Positions 11,330 through 23,554 of a stretch of 64,000 nucleotides of DNA are shown in pieces (position 1 is the first letter of the stretch; each line of letters opens with the position of its first letter). A program made the translations under genes and the position numbers. The notes below the pieces were generated by a model that did not search any database, was not told the DNA's origin, and saw only the letters and a list, made by a program, of their open reading frames with translations. Source of the stretch: Mesotaenium endlicherianum (Eukaryota > Streptophyta > Zygnematophyceae > Zygnematales > Mesotaeniaceae); the NCBI GenBank assembly GCA_009602735.1, contig WELA01005155.1, positions 155,765-219,764 of the forward strand, in the 5' to 3' direction.

Positions 11330-12811
11330 GCTGTCTTTTAAAGGCTGGTCTTTTCTCTCGACCTTCGGAAGGTGCTTGACTGGACACTGTTCTTTGTAGT
11401 GGCCCAACTGCTGACAATGGTAGCAAGTGGATTTTGCTGAGGCTGGTCTCGGCTTAGTCCTACCACCACCTCTTCCATAGCCACCTCGAGAGAAACCACC
11501 TCTACCTCTAGACTGTATGGCATTATACTCATACTGATATCCATCACCCTGATCATCCTCAGCCTGGTCTCCTTCAAATGCATTGTAGGAACCGTGGGGT
11601 CTTTTGACAACCTTAGACACCAAAGCATTACTCTGGCGCTTGTGATTGAACTGCTGTTGATCCCAGGCATCAGCATCCTGGATCAAGTCAGCCAGTTTCT
11701 CACACTTTTTCTCAGCAAAATGACCAGAGACCTCGGATTTCAAGCCATACTTGAAGTATGCTATCCTATACCGTTCTGGTAAATCTGGCTGCTTCATCAT
11801 GTTCTCTTGGAAATTTTGAGCAAACTCAGCAACTGAAGTGGTCTGCTTCAGTGTCAGGGAGATCATCGCATAGATAGCTTTCTCCTGCTGGTTGATGACA
11901 TCAAACTTCTCATGCAACTTCTCGACAAACTCTACCCACGTAGGGTCACCGAGTTGCCGAGCCTTCCGCTCTCCTTTCCAGTAAAGCCACCAGTCTGCAG
12001 CACTGCCTTTCAGTAGCGCACCGGTGTGCCTGACCTTCTCGTGATCTTGCAGTTCTGGGTAGTTCTCCAGCCACTGCTCAACATCCGCGAGAAACTTGAT
12101 CAGATAATATTTCCTGTTTCCCTCAGGATCATATTCCTGGGGAGGTTTCGGCTTGGGCTTACTAGGCCCTCGGCCACCACCACCAGTGGTTTGAGACCCC
12201 AATTGGTCTCTGTCCCGCAGTAGGGACATTATGATTCTTTTGTCCTCCTGTTGGGACTGATACATGGTCGCCATTTGCGACTGCATCTGAACGAACAATG
12301 CTCCCAAGTCTACACTCTGGGGTGGTAGTCTAGCAAATGCAGCAGCAGCATTGGCATCCTATCGCTGAGTAGTGTCCTCAACAGTCCCTCTCGCTCCTGC
12401 AGCAGCAGTTCCTGCCGCAGCAGTTCCTGCCGCATTCAGCCGGTCACGTATTTGACCTAGGGGTACATTGACATGTACAGCAGGAGGTGGGTTCAGAACA
12501 TTGGCCCTTGATGCCATAAGTTCTTCAACAGTGCGCTCATCAGCTGGCTGTCCTTCCCTCCTTTCTGTATCTTTAGCGGCCTTTGCTATTTGTTCAGCTT
12601 CTAATCTGGCTCTCTCCTCCTCAGCTTGCTGTGCTGCGACTGCGGCAATAGCAGCTGCCTCATCTGCAGCCTCTCTAGCTGCAGTATCTGCTACTGCTTC
12701 AGAATAGGTACGGGTTCCCGCTACATGGCTTTCCGCCTGGTTTTCGACATTCTCGTTATCCTGGTTCTCCATGTCTCGGGAGTTGCTAGTTTGAGACCTT
12801 GTCCTTACCAT
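11330..12811 (-). pseudogene. Element A gag
   Basis: The N-terminal part is alanine- and glutamate-rich, then a retrotransposon-gag capsid-like region holds WLENYPELQ and KGSAADWWLYWKG near 12080-11980. A glycine- and arginine-rich segment and a CCHC zinc knuckle ([14 protein letters not shown]) follow near 11425-11390. The knuckle binds nucleic acid in this family. It lies immediately upstream of pol and about 35 bp from the 5' LTR. It appears broken about once. Confidence 0.8.
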
Positions 12812-12832
12812 ACAAAGAAGACTGTGATAACT

Positions 12833-12844
12833 GCTCCGATACCA
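12833..12844 (-). promoter_or_regulatory. Primer binding site of element A (initiator Met tRNA type)
   Basis: Minus strand reads TGGTATCGGAGC one base inside the 5' LTR. It matches the usual initiator-Met tRNA site TGGTATCAGAGC at 11 of 12 positions. Confidence 0.75.
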
Positions 12845-12845
12845 C

Positions 12846-13569
12846 TGAAATGAATCGACTTACCAAATAGGCGATTAACAATTAATAAAGATCTTTATAT
12901 CAGCAAGTAATCTTTATGGTATTTTCCGTTAACTGGTTAAACGGCAAAGGACAACACACTAGCAGTGGATAATACTCGTCAGTCAAATGCGAGTAAACTA
13001 GCATCAATAATGCAAATCAGTAAACTCATACATAAGCAAGGTTGGAAGACAGTGCGTATCAATGGCTTCTCGCCTTGGATTCAAATCCCTCTCAGTAAGC
13101 TGTCCAAGAGAGTTGGCCTCGTTTCCGAATACCGAACTCGAGAGCAATGCCTAGCATATGTACATGGAATGAGTTTACTGTTCAACGGTCAGTGCGATGG
13201 CACCGCCTACCCGGGAGTTAACCACGTTGGTAGGACCTCGGTTAACCAAATCCACCGCCATCTCCCATCATCCCGAATTGCCATCCATCATAGGGATGTC
13301 ATCTGGCCATTCATCTAGCATACCACACTTAGATGCATATCGAGGCAGTTCGCTGCTACCGAGTGCGGAAGTCAGCTGGCTGTCAAAGAATGTGTCAGCA
13401 AGCTGACTTAAGCTGACTTCAGCCTGCTGCATCCGGCTGAGTCATTAAGCTGATACTAAATATATAAAGTCCAGCAGACTGACTATTTAACTAGAGTTCA
13501 GCAGGCTGAACTGAATTTACTACTACATTTAAATGAATATTATATCTACTAATATACTGATTCATTACA
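12846..13569 (-). repeat. Element A 5' LTR
   Basis: The 724-bp partner of 5099-5821, followed directly by the GAGAT target duplication (13570-13574). Confidence 0.9.
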
Positions 13570-13597
13570 GAGATAGGGGTAGAAGTTTGTTCAACTT
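13570..13597 (-). pseudogene. 28-bp sliver of the interrupted minus-strand gene
   Basis: Starts with the GAGAT duplication of element A and ends with AACTT, the left target duplication of element B. With both elements set aside it bridges 5098 and 26466, and its minus-strand reading agrees in register with both neighbours. Confidence 0.6.
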
Positions 13598-14334
13598 TGA
13601 AATGAATCGACTTACCAATAGGCGATTAACAATTAATAAAAGATCCTTATACCAGCAAGTAATCTTTATGGATTTCGTGTTGACTGATTTAACAGCAAAG
13701 GACAATACACTAGCAGTAAGCAATACTCATAAGTCAAATGCAAGTAAACGAGCATCAATCATGCAATCAGAAAACTCATACATTAGCAAGGCTTGAAGAC
13801 AGTTCGCATCAACGGCTTCTCATCTTGGATTTAGATATCTTTTAGTAAGCGGTACAAGAAAGTTGGCCTCGTTTCCGTATGCCGAACTCAAGAGCAATAC
13901 CTATGTAGAAGGAATGAGTTTACTGTTCAACGGCAAGTGCGATGGCACCGCCTACCTGGGGCACGTTGGTAGGACCTCGGTTTACCAAATCCACAGCCAT
14001 CTCCCATCATCCCGAATCGCCATCCACCTTAAGGGTGTCATGTGGCCACTCATCTAGCACACCACTCTTGGATGCATAGCTAGGCAGTTTGCTGCTACCG
14101 AGTACGGCAGCCAGCTGACTGTCAAAGAATGTGTCAGCAAGCTGACCCAAGTCAATAGGCTGACCTAATGGACTTCAGCCTGCTACTCTCGGCTGAGTCA
14201 TTTAACTACGTCTTAAGTATCCAGCAGACTTAAATTTAGCAATTTGAATGTTAGCTAAAGTTCAACAGGCTGAACTTATTTAACTATTATATCTAAATGA
14301 ATATTATATCTATCCAATATACTGATTTGTTAAA
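13598..14334 (-). repeat. Element B 3' LTR
   Basis: Begins TGAAATGAATCGACTTACC as in A; its end is worn to GATTTGTTAAA. It is followed by the same ATCCCTCCAACTTAA stretch that marks the polypurine tract in A. Confidence 0.85.
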
Positions 14335-15033
14335 ATCCCTCCAACTTAAATTGTTATTGACTCGACAACAACTCTATATTATTTACAGCCAAGTAACACA
14401 CATGCAACACAAGCAACTGAATCCAAAACAAAGATATCACCAAACTAATTACCAGGGGCTCAATGTTCTGGGGAGCGAGACCTGGAACCGAATCTCCTTC
14501 TCCTATCTAATGGTCTCCTGAAACCTGGAGGCTCAGACCAGGATGAACCGAGGGGTGAACGCAGCAACTGGACAGCCTGCTCTTGCACTGTCTTAAAGTT
14601 GATGGAGACCGCTCTCTCCTGTGCAGCTCTCAAATTGACAGGGACATACATTGGCATATCGGAGGGGTGCTGCATGGCATGGGCTAATAGTACATGCCCT
14701 CTATGAGAGGGGGATGCTGGTTGCCCTCTGGCTGCCTCCTTGGCAGCCCTTTTGTCTGCTCTGTCTGACTGAGTCTCACCTCCTGGGGTGGGACTCCTCT
14801 TGCTGAAAATCCCCAGCCACTGGAGATCTGGGTCTCTTGGTGGGCTGGTAGTTGCTGCAGGGCTGCATGTACAAAGGCCCTTCCAGTGGAGGATATAGCG
14901 GGGGTCTGTGCCTCAGCAGGACTAGACTCTTCTCCGGCGCCTTCCTCTTCTTTGTCCTCGTGTTCCTATAAGACTTCTAGAGTTTCTCTTGTCATCTCCT
15001 CCAACCGCTCCCGAGAAAAAAATGTATCCCACT
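14335..15033 (-). pseudogene. Element B ORF3 remnant
   Basis: Minus-strand coding-like sequence near 14675-14460 resembles the C-terminal part of element A ORF3 (for example VYVGIN in A against MYVPVN here, each followed by a basic and proline-rich tail). The Glu-rich stretch near 14990-14920 matches the acidic run of A. It is cut at 15033 by element C. Confidence 0.65.
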
Positions 15034-15778
15034 TGTAAGGTCATGAGTTTATAAAGTGCATTTTTGTGACTTTCATGAAAGTATGTTTTGATTATATAGT
15101 AGTGTAGAGTGCATTTTTGTGGTCATTGTGATATAAAGTTCATCGAAATTGGTCAAGTATTGAGAGAGTTATGGATTTCCAAAGTTTAATTAATTTTGAG
15201 GTCGGTTGACGACCATCCTTAATTCGCGGTGAGCGCGACCGTCAGATTGACCGACAGCGTTGAGCAATCTGGCCCGTTAGAATGAACTCGAACCTTCACG
15301 TAAGTTCGGCTGACGCGGAGTGCCCACTAGGTCGATTTACCTAGAAGATTCGATTTAGCCTAGCGCGTCTAAGATAGAATATTCTAGTAATGTCGATGCA
15401 TGTATGTGGACGTCAATTCGGCCCGACACGTCGGATTAGACTGATCTGGCTTACTCACGAATATTCTGGAAGGGACGATTTGACGAACACTTAGGAAAAT
15501 CCGTAGCTTCCTCCTAGGGAGGAGCACTTAGGCAGAAAATTATAAATAGGCATAACTTCTTGTTTCTTATAAGTTTTCACTTATGTAAATTTCTACGAGT
15601 TTGTAATGACAAGGCCTTCCATCCTACATCATTTGTGAGCAATTTCTTGCTACTCAACATGTTAATTATTTTTGCTGAGCTTTCTTAGTGATGTGCCGCT
15701 GCACTCTTTAGTATGATTGCAAGTAGTTCTTTTCCTCGTGAGTCACTACGCTTCCACTAGGGCACTCTGCCCCTTTCA
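15034..15778 (+). repeat. Element C 5' LTR
   Basis: 745 bp, TG to CA. TATAAATAGG at 15541-15550 is a good core promoter candidate. Its first third is closer by eye to the LTR at 60817-61560 than to the right LTR of C. Confidence 0.88.
15541..15550 (+). promoter_or_regulatory. TATA box in element C 5' LTR
   Basis: TATAAATAGG about 235 bp before the LTR end. The same motif recurs in the LTRs at about 20932, 45060 and 61322, each at a similar place, which supports a role as the U3 promoter. Confidence 0.55.
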
Positions 15779-15780
15779 TC

Positions 15781-15792
15781 TGGTATCGGAGC
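15781..15792 (+). promoter_or_regulatory. Primer binding site of element C (initiator Met tRNA type)
   Basis: TGGTATCGGAGC two bases after the LTR end. The same sequence lies beside the LTRs of D (45301-45312) and, on the minus strand, A and G. Confidence 0.75.
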
Positions 15793-15815
15793 TGGGCTAG
15801 TTTGCATATTATATT

Positions 15816-16874
15816 ATGGAGTCGCAGTCGGCAGCTGGAGGAGGCGAACATGTCGAGCATGTTGAGCGCGCGGGGCAGCAGGCGGCACCAACAATGACCA
15901 GAGAGCAACAAGAGATGCAGGCGATGCTAAGGCAAATGGCGAATGCAATTGGAGGAGAAGTCTACACCCAATTTCAACAGAATATGCGCGCGGAGGTGGA
16001 GAGGATGGTGCGAGTTATTGTTGGGAATGCCGCTTCGACGAGTTTGGCACCTGCACCCGTTGTACCACCAATCCATGTTAACCCAGTGGTGCAACCGGTT
16101 ATTCCACCCGCATCGGGAGTGCGTGCGCCCAAACCTGAAGTGCATACTGGAGAGCGTGGATCGCCGCCTGTTCATCAATGGATTTTTGGAGTGACGAAGT
16201 TTATGGAGTATTCTGCGTTCACGCCCGACAGGCAAGTCGCCTTTGTGATTACTTTGCTGAAGAAGAGTGCTGGAGCTTGGTATGAGCGAGAGGAGCAGCT
16301 GTCTGGAGCTCCTACTACTGTTAATCAGGTATTTGAAGGCTTGAAGAGGCAATTTCAACCTATTGCACCCGAGGCTACCGCTCGAGATCTATTGGTGCGC
16401 CTTCGTCAACGAGGAAGCGTTCAAGAGTATGTATCGCGCTTCAATGAGCTGGTGCTTCAATGTCCATCCATGCACGAGTTGGAGATGATGGACAAGTTCA
16501 AGAGGGGACTCAAGCCAACTGTGGCCAAGGAAGTGGCGCTCAAGGACCCTACCAGTCTTGGAGAAATGATGGCATTGGCAACAAGGGTCGACGCTGTGGA
16601 GTATAGTCAGAGGCAGTGGGGCAGCCACAACTTTGGAGGATATCGACACTTTGGATCTCAAGCGCCAAGCACGAGTGTTCAAGGTCCAGTACCCATGGAG
16701 TTGGGACTTGTGCAGTACCAGCGCAGGCAGCAGAATTTCAAGCCGAGAGGACCCTGCTATAATTGCGGCAAGCTTGGACATCTGGCTCGAGACTGTCATG
16801 TGAAGGCGAAGCAACCTCAACAGCAGGAAAAAGGAGGACGCCAGTTAGTCGTTCTGGGGTGTCTGCTGGCGTGA
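15816..16874 (+). CDS. Element C gag
   Basis: About 350 codons starting MESQSAAGGGEHVEH. It has a retrotransposon-gag capsid-like region with WIFGVTKFMEYSA and GAWYEREEQLSG (residues about 115-165), then QEYVSRFNELVLQCP. A CCHC knuckle, CYNCGKLGHLARDC, sits near residues 318-331. Typical chromovirus gag length and order. The ATG is the first after the primer site. Confidence 0.82.
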   Translation: MESQSAAGGGEHVEHVERAGQQAAPTMTREQQEMQAMLRQMANAIGGEVYTQFQQNMRAEVERMVRVIVGNAASTSLAPAPVVPPIHVNPVVQPVIPPASGVRAPKPEVHTGERGSPPVHQWIFGVTKFMEYSAFTPDRQVAFVITLLKKSAGAWYEREEQLSGAPTTVNQVFEGLKRQFQPIAPEATARDLLVRLRQRGSVQEYVSRFNELVLQCPSMHELEMMDKFKRGLKPTVAKEVALKDPTSLGEMMALATRVDAVEYSQRQWGSHNFGGYRHFGSQAPSTSVQGPVPMELGLVQYQRRQQNFKPRGPCYNCGKLGHLARDCHVKAKQPQQQEKGGRQLVVLGCLLA

Positions 16875-16879
16875 AGACG

Positions 16880-19800
16880 AGAACTCACAAGGAGGTTATC
16901 CCCAGGAGCCTGCCGAGAAGCAAAGGACGAGACGTTGACAAGCCTATCATCGTGGAAGGAGTGGTCGACGGCAACAAGGCAAAGAGTATGGTCGACAGTG
17001 GCGCAAGTGCAAATTTTGTGCACAAGAAGCTAGTGAAAGAGTGGCGAATCCCACGCAGAAGCATTATGAGCGTAAGGAGGCAATTTTGGCGAATGGGCAG
17101 AGATTCAAGTGTGGTGCACCTACGGAAGCTATTCACGTGGAAGTAGCGGGGCACCGGAGTAAGGAAGTTATGGAGCAGGCACAGTTGGGTCACCATGAGG
17201 TGATATTGGGCCGACCATGGCTGAGAAAAGCCAACCCTCAAGTGCACTGGAGCACAGGACAAGTGAAAGTCCAAGGGCGTGATGGTCAAATGGAGACAGC
17301 GAAACAGGTGGAGGTAGATACGACCACAAGTAACTGTCTTCTGTCGAGCCTGCAAGTTAAGAAGCTATGCAGGGCGAATCAGGTGAAGGAGATGTACCTT
17401 GTTTCGGTGGCCCTGGCCAGGTCATCAGATGGAGCAAGCGTGAATCCTAACAGCCTGGGCGAATGTACATCGCCGGAGGAGCAAGTAGTGGTGTCTGATC
17501 CCCTTGCTCAGAAGGAGCAGAGCCCAACTGCTCAAGAGAAGAAGCCTGCTGAGATGCCTGCCCAAATTAAGGCGCTGTTGGAGGAGTTCAAGTGCGTATT
17601 TCCTGAGGAGCTACCTGCAGGATTACCTCCACAGAGAGCTATGGAGCACAAGATTGAGTTGGAACCAGGGAGCAAGCCACCAGTGAGACCCGCCTATCGA
17701 CAATCGTTTGCGGAGTTGGATGAGTTAAAGAAGCAACTGACGGAGTTATTGGAGAAGGGATTCATCCGACCCAGCGAGTCTCCATTTGCAGCGCCAGTCT
17801 TATTTGTGAAGAAGAAGGATGGGACTATGAGGATGTGTGTCGACTACCGGGCTCTCAACAAGGTCACCATCAAGAACAGGTACCCACTTCCACGAGTGGA
17901 CGAGTTGATTGACAGGCTTGTCGGGGCGAAGTATTTCTCGAAGATCGATTTAAGGAGTGGCTATCACCAGGTACGGATTGCGGAAGAAGACGTTCAGAAG
18001 ACTGCTTTCAGAACTCGCTATGGTTTGTTCGAGTTCACAGTCATGCCTTTTGGATTGACTAATGCACCTGCTACATTCATGGGACTCATGAATAGTATCT
18101 TCAGACCCTACTTGGACCAGTTTGTGGTGGTATTTTTGGACGACATCCTGATCTATTCGAAGACCTTGGAAGAGCATGTGGAGCATCTGAGGAAGGTGTT
18201 GGAGGTCTTGAGAGATCAGAAGCTGTATAGGAAGATGAGCAAGTGCGACTTTCGTCTCAAGGAAGTCGAGTTTCTTGGACATATAGTGGGAGCTGAAGGA
18301 GTCAAGGTGGAACAGAAGAAGGTGCAAACAGTCAGAGATTGGCCAGTACCTGCTGATATTCATCAACTCAGAAGTTTCCTCGCCATGGCAAATTATTATC
18401 GACGCTTCATTGAAGAATTTGCCAAGGTGTGTGCACCGCTCACGGACATGTTGAAGAAGCAAGAGAAGTGGCTGTGGGGTAACAAGGAGCAGCAAGCCTT
18501 CGAGAAGATTAAGGAGTTGTTGACACAGGCACCTGTGTTGGCAATTGCCAGTCCAGAGCTTCCTTTCACCATCATCACGGACGCATCAAACTTTGCAGTG
18601 GGAGCCATTCTTCTCCAGGACCAAGGCAAGGGATTGCAGCCTGTGGCATATGAGAGCAGGAAGTTGAGCCCTGCTAAGCAAAAGTATGCAGCACACGAGC
18701 GGGAGATGTTGGCTATTATCCAGGCCTTGAGGATTTGGCGATGTTATGTGGACGGCCGAAAGGTGTTCATCAAGACCGACCATAAGAGCTTGGAGAAGTT
18801 TATGACGCAACCAACGTTGACACCAAGACAGGCAAGGTGGATGCAGTTTCTGCAACAGTTCGACCACAAGATTGAGTACTTACCTGGGAAGATCAACCCT
18901 GCAGACGCTATATCTAGGAGGTGTGACCTTGCAGCTGTCTCAGTCATCAAGGAGAATATGGACTTCAAGGAGAAGCTTCAAAGAGGTTATGAGGAGGACC
19001 CAGAGTTTGTTGATGGGGGAGTAGCTGAGTTCAACTCGAGTATGCAGAAGAAGGACGGCATATGGTATTATGGTGATTCCAACAGAGTGGTGGTACCTGA
19101 CATCAAGGAGCTAAAAGACTAACTACTTGCGGAGCATCATGATTGCTTATATGCAGGACACTTTGGAAGCGAGAAGAGGCAAGCGTGCTGAAGCGGGAAT
19201 ACTACTGGAGAAATATGGACAAGGACATTGACGAGTGGATCAGGAGTTGCGATGCGTGCCAGAGAAACAAGACACCAAATCAAATGAAGGGAGGTACATT
19301 GCAGCCCCTGCCTATTCCAGAGTATCCTTGGGAGCAGATTGCTATGGACTTCATCACGTCGTTACCAGTGAGTGGTCAAGGGCACGATGCAATTTGGGTT
19401 GTGTCTGACCGGCTCATCAAGATGGCTCACTTCATTCCCATGAAGGAGACTTGTACGGCAGCAGATGTGGCACGGCTATTCTTTGATCATATTTTCAGGC
19501 TACATGGGTTGCCGAAGGTGATTGTTTCAAATCGGGATCCAAGGTTTACTAGCAACTTTTGGCGGTCATTGTTTACTTTGATAGGGACCAAGTTGAGTAT
19601 GAGCACTTCCTATCACCCTCAGACATACGGGCAGAGTAAGAGGCTCAACAGAACTCTGCAAGAGGTGCTTAGGTGTTTCACTATGGAAGACCCTTCAGAG
19701 TGGGAAAGGAAGCTACCAGGGTTGGAGTTTGCCTACAACAACAGCATGCAGGGATCCACTAAGCAGTCACCATTCGCTATGGTTTATGGACGAGAATATA

Positions 19801-20400
19801 TCATCCAGGGAACATCTTGTTGGAGAAGGCCAAGGAGACTCAGGTTCCTACTACACAAGCTTTTATGGAGCAGATGGCCAAGACTTGGGATATGGCAAAG
19901 ACGTGTATTCGGAAGGCACAGGAAGAGCAGGTCAAGCATGCTAACAAGCACAGGAGGGAAGTGACATTCCATATGGGCGACAAAGTACTCTTATCAACAT
20001 AGAATTTACCTTTCACAAGCGAGAGGAAGCTGCGGGCACGGTTTGCAAGTCCCTTTATGGTGCTCAAGCAGGTTAATCTAGTGACCTACAAGTTGGAACT
20101 TCCTTCAGGCTGGTGTATCCATGATGTGTTCCATGTCAGTTGTTTGCGGCCATACGTTGACCCAAATGAAGGACATCCAGGACGACTATTTACACCGCCA
20201 CCACCGGGCGAGATCGATGATGTATTGGAGTATGAAGTGGAGGCGATTGTCGGCGCTCCATGAGTCAAGCGAGGTCAACGATTTGTCCAAGAGTATCTGG
20301 TCAAGTGGAAAGGCTACCATGCGGACGACAACACTTGGGAGCCAGAGGCCAACTTGACTCATTGTAAGAGTAAGTTGAGACGTTATCTGCAGAATGCGTC
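16880..20400 (+). pseudogene. Element C pol with C-terminal chromodomain
   Basis: In order: a retropepsin with [16 protein letters not shown] near 16990; reverse transcriptase from about 17640 with [15 protein letters not shown] near 17945 and [12 protein letters not shown] near 18130; RNase H with [15 protein letters not shown] near 18575 and [10 protein letters not shown] near 18775; an integrase core from about 19230 (CDACQRNK, then VSDRLIKMAHFIP and SYHPQTYGQS); the GPY-type linker; and a chromodomain (EYLVKWKGYHADDNTWEPE) near 20290-20350. The chromodomain in this family guides integration to chromatin marks. Broken in a few places. Confidence 0.85.
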
Positions 20401-20430
20401 GAGGACGTCGCATCTTGAGGAGGGGGATGA

Positions 20431-21165
20431 TGTAAGGTCATAGGTTTATGACGTGCATGAGTTCCTTGAGAGTATGTTTTGATTCTATAGTAGTATAAAG
20501 TGCATTTTTTTGGTCATTTTGATATAAGATTCATCAAATTTGGTCAAGTATTGAGAGAGTTACGGATTTCTGAAGTTTAATTAGTTTTGAGGTCGGTTGA
20601 CGACTGTCCTTAATTCGCGGTGAGCGCGACCGTCGGATTGATCGACAGCGTCGAGCGATTTGGCCTGTTAGAACGAACTCGAACGTTCACGTAAGTTCGG
20701 CTGACGCGGAGCGCCGACTAGGTCGATTTACCTAGACGTTTCGGTTTAGCCTAGCGCGTCTAAGATAGAATATTCTAGTAATGTCGATGCATGTATGTGG
20801 ACTTCAATTGGGCCCGACACGTCGGATTAGACTGATTTGGCTTACTCACGAATATTCTGGAAGGGTTGATTTAACGAACACTTAGGAAAATCCGTAGCTT
20901 TCTCCTAGGGAAGAGCACTTACGCAGAAAATTATAAATAGGCATAACTTTTTTGTTTCTTATCAGTTTTCTGTAAATTTCTACGGGTTTGTAATGACAAG
21001 GCCTTCCATCCTACATCATTTGTGAGCAGTTTCTTGCTACTCAAAATGTTGAGTATTTTTGCTAAGCTTTCTTAGTGATGTGCCGCTGCACTCTTTAGTA
21101 TGATTGCAACTAGTTCTTTTCCTCGTGAGTCACTACGCTTCCACTAGGGCACTTTGCCCCTTTCA
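20431..21165 (+). repeat. Element C 3' LTR
   Basis: 735 bp, TGTAAGGTCATAGG to CCCCTTTCA, preceded by the polypurine tract at about 20415-20428. Confidence 0.88.
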
Positions 21166-22733
21166 GCGCTGCTAGTCGAAAGGTCAGGCCCTCTTAGTAC
21201 TGCTCGTCTTGCAGCGTAGCGCTATGTGCTGTGCCTTGCTTTGGGATGTTCCATAATGATAGAAAGATCTCCCATGTGGATGAGGAACCCTACAGGATGC
21301 CTAATAAGAAGAGCAGGAAATAAGTAGCTTCAGTTGAGTCCATATAGGCAGCAAGAGACAATTTACAGGCACTAAGTGCTCAAGTTTGCGACAATTTGAT
21401 ATTTTTCCATTTAAATAATTTCTCATAATTGTGTGTGTATATAAACATAAAGATTGTTCACTTTCATAATTTTGTAGCCTTTTGTGAGTCACATGCATCT
21501 TGTTTCATAGTGTTTGCATGAGTAAGCAGTAAGATATGATACTTTGTTGTAAATTTAGTTTTAGGCAAGAAATTACTTTTTTACAGAATTTTGCTATGGG
21601 TGCACTCTCTCACTTCAACTTGCATAACTTCCTGCCTACACCTTCAATGGGCTTTATTCTTGATTTAGAATATTTATGTTAGTTATGCACAGACTTTGAT
21701 TGAATTACTTGCATGTTATACACATTCTATTGGACCTATAGTAGTAGCAGAAGCATTCACTATCCACAGATACGGTATTTAACTATTTATTTGGATACTT
21801 AATTCATATGCATTAAATTAATTTTAAAACAACTATATTTGTCTTCTATGCTAAGTTGTGACTTTGGAATGACTTATCTCTTAGTAATCTATCAAGTAAT
21901 GAGGAAGATCGAGAAGAACAAGTGAAAGTCTGCAAATGGCTAATTCTTGTGGTTTGTAAATTTCAGTCATTTTCATTGTTTATGGTGACAGGAGTGTATA
22001 AAGATTATTACTAAATAGATTCACTTGTTTTCAGTTACAAGAGGTCTATACTATGTTATGGACTACATTCAAGTATTGGTATTCATAAAAATATGCAAGG
22101 TAAAGTCAACTACGATGCTAACTGCAAAGCTTGTCGCGATTGACTACCAGTAGAGTATTGAATTAATATTTAATTCAATTAAATATTATAATTAACTATG
22201 AATATTTCATCAGTTGCTCTTGTCATCCATAAATAGCTTGCACTCTATTTCAACACAAACTCAGCAGAATGCAGTGTGTTATAGTCATTATAGCAACTTG
22301 GTAATTTATGACGATGGAAACTTTTGACATGTAAAAACAGTGAAAAATAATAACGTTGTCGAGTACTCAGATGGCTATATCTCTAAGAATAGTAGGCCAA
22401 ATGACCTGTTATAAAGTCTTGTGGCTTCAGAGTACATAAGAGTATGCTACAATAAATAAAAAACACTATGCCAAAAGTGGAAGACATGCTTGTGTAGACT
22501 TGAAAAAGTCAGTTTTTTTCCGCCTCGCTTTTCACACGTATGGGAGGTACAAAAGTACACCCTAAACTGCCGTATTTTCCGGGAAACCTACCCTATCCTA
22601 AATTATAGAGAGTAAGCTACAAGGTCAAACATCTCGTTTAGTCACATCTATCCTACTGATTTTTGAATAAGAATTCTAGGATTATGCAAGTTGGAACCAT
22701 AAATGGTTCTATTCCTGGTACACCTAGTGTTAA
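21166..22733. other. AT-rich stretch of unknown origin between C and the B pol remnant
   Basis: No open frame of note and no match to the corresponding part of element A, although both flanks belong to elements. Contains AT-only runs near 22150-22200. It may be another inserted piece or rearranged flank. Confidence 0.4.
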
Positions 22734-23549
22734 AGGAATCACACTTGCTCATTTTAGAGAGGGTTCATGACTGTCGTTAAGTGCTTAGCATGCTTAGCTT
22801 TATATTTAGAGGAAAAAAAAATTTGTTCAAGGAAGGACTGTTTCACCTTTAGTGAAGTGAATGCACAAAGGACTCTATCTACAGCATGCTGATTAAAGTT
22901 CCTTTCTTGCAAGTCAGGTATCTAGAGAGTGCATCAGCAGTATTCAACTTTCCTGGTTTGTAGTCAATCTGGACTTGGAACTGCTCCAGCATCTGGCTCC
23001 AACAGTTCTCCCTCCTCGACAGCTTGGACTTCATCTGAAAGTGAGTCAGAGCTAGATGATCTGTAATCACCTTAAAAGCTTTGCCATGTAAGTATGCTCT
23101 CCACTGCTTGAGTACATGAATGATAGCAAGCAACTCTTTATCATACTTGAGGCATCTCCAATAAATATTCTACTATTCCCTTGGGTGACAGTAGGCAACC
23201 TTAGCCACTTAACTAAGTCCTTACGGATAAAAGTATGTGACGTTCCTCTGTCAACAAATGTCCTCACCTTCCTGCCTGCAATTGTACAATGAAGTAGGTT
23301 AGGGGGGGCTGAATTTCTTGACTTTCACATGATCCTCTTGACTTAGCAAAGAAATGTTGGACCATCAGGTGAAACAAGACCATCCAGAGTGTGCACTATC
23401 TGAAGATCTAAATTGCTGATGTTCTCCTTCATTTGTTTGTCAGGCATGCATAGTGTATCCAGTTCAGCAGGACCCATAATACCTGCTACAAAGACCGTTA
23501 GTGACCACTCACTATCTCTAGCATCCTCACAGTCAGTAGACTGGATTAC
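22734..23549 (-). pseudogene. Element B pol remnant
   Basis: Minus-strand fragments matching the RNase H part of A ([10 protein letters not shown]) near 23070 and the protease part ([14 protein letters not shown]) near 23220-23180. A worn piece corresponding to the end of the A RT region lies near 22740-22820. Order and spacing differ from A, so the region is rearranged and broken. Confidence 0.65.
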
Positions 23550-23554
23550 GAACT

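Larger units (their letters stand above)
5099..13569 (-). mobile_element. LTR element A: full-length Ty3/gypsy chromovirus with a third ORF
   Basis: An 8471-bp element bounded by two LTRs of 723 and 724 bp that start TGAAATGAATC and end GATTCATTACA, near-perfect inverted ends. The 5-bp target duplication GAGAT is at 5094-5098 and 13570-13574. Internal genes read on the minus strand: gag with a CCHC knuckle, then protease, reverse transcriptase, RNase H, a shortened integrase, a chromodomain, then a third ORF before the left (3') LTR. The LTRs differ at roughly a dozen sites by eye (about 2 percent), so the insertion is fairly recent. Structurally complete at its ends, but the pol region is broken in a few places. 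It sits inside the degraded minus-strand gene. Confidence 0.92.
15034..21165 (+). mobile_element. LTR element C: Ty3/gypsy chromovirus
   Basis: A 6132-bp plus-strand element with LTRs 15034-15778 and 20431-21165 (both TGTAAGGTCAT... to ...CCCCTTTCA). It has an initiator-Met primer site, gag, protease, RT, RNase H, integrase, a terminal chromodomain and a G-rich polypurine tract (GAGGAGGGGGATGA) before the 3' LTR. The expected 5-bp target duplication is not found (CCACT on the left, GCGCT on the right). The two LTRs differ noticeably, especially in their first third. Broken in a few places. Closely related to D and E further right. Confidence 0.9.
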
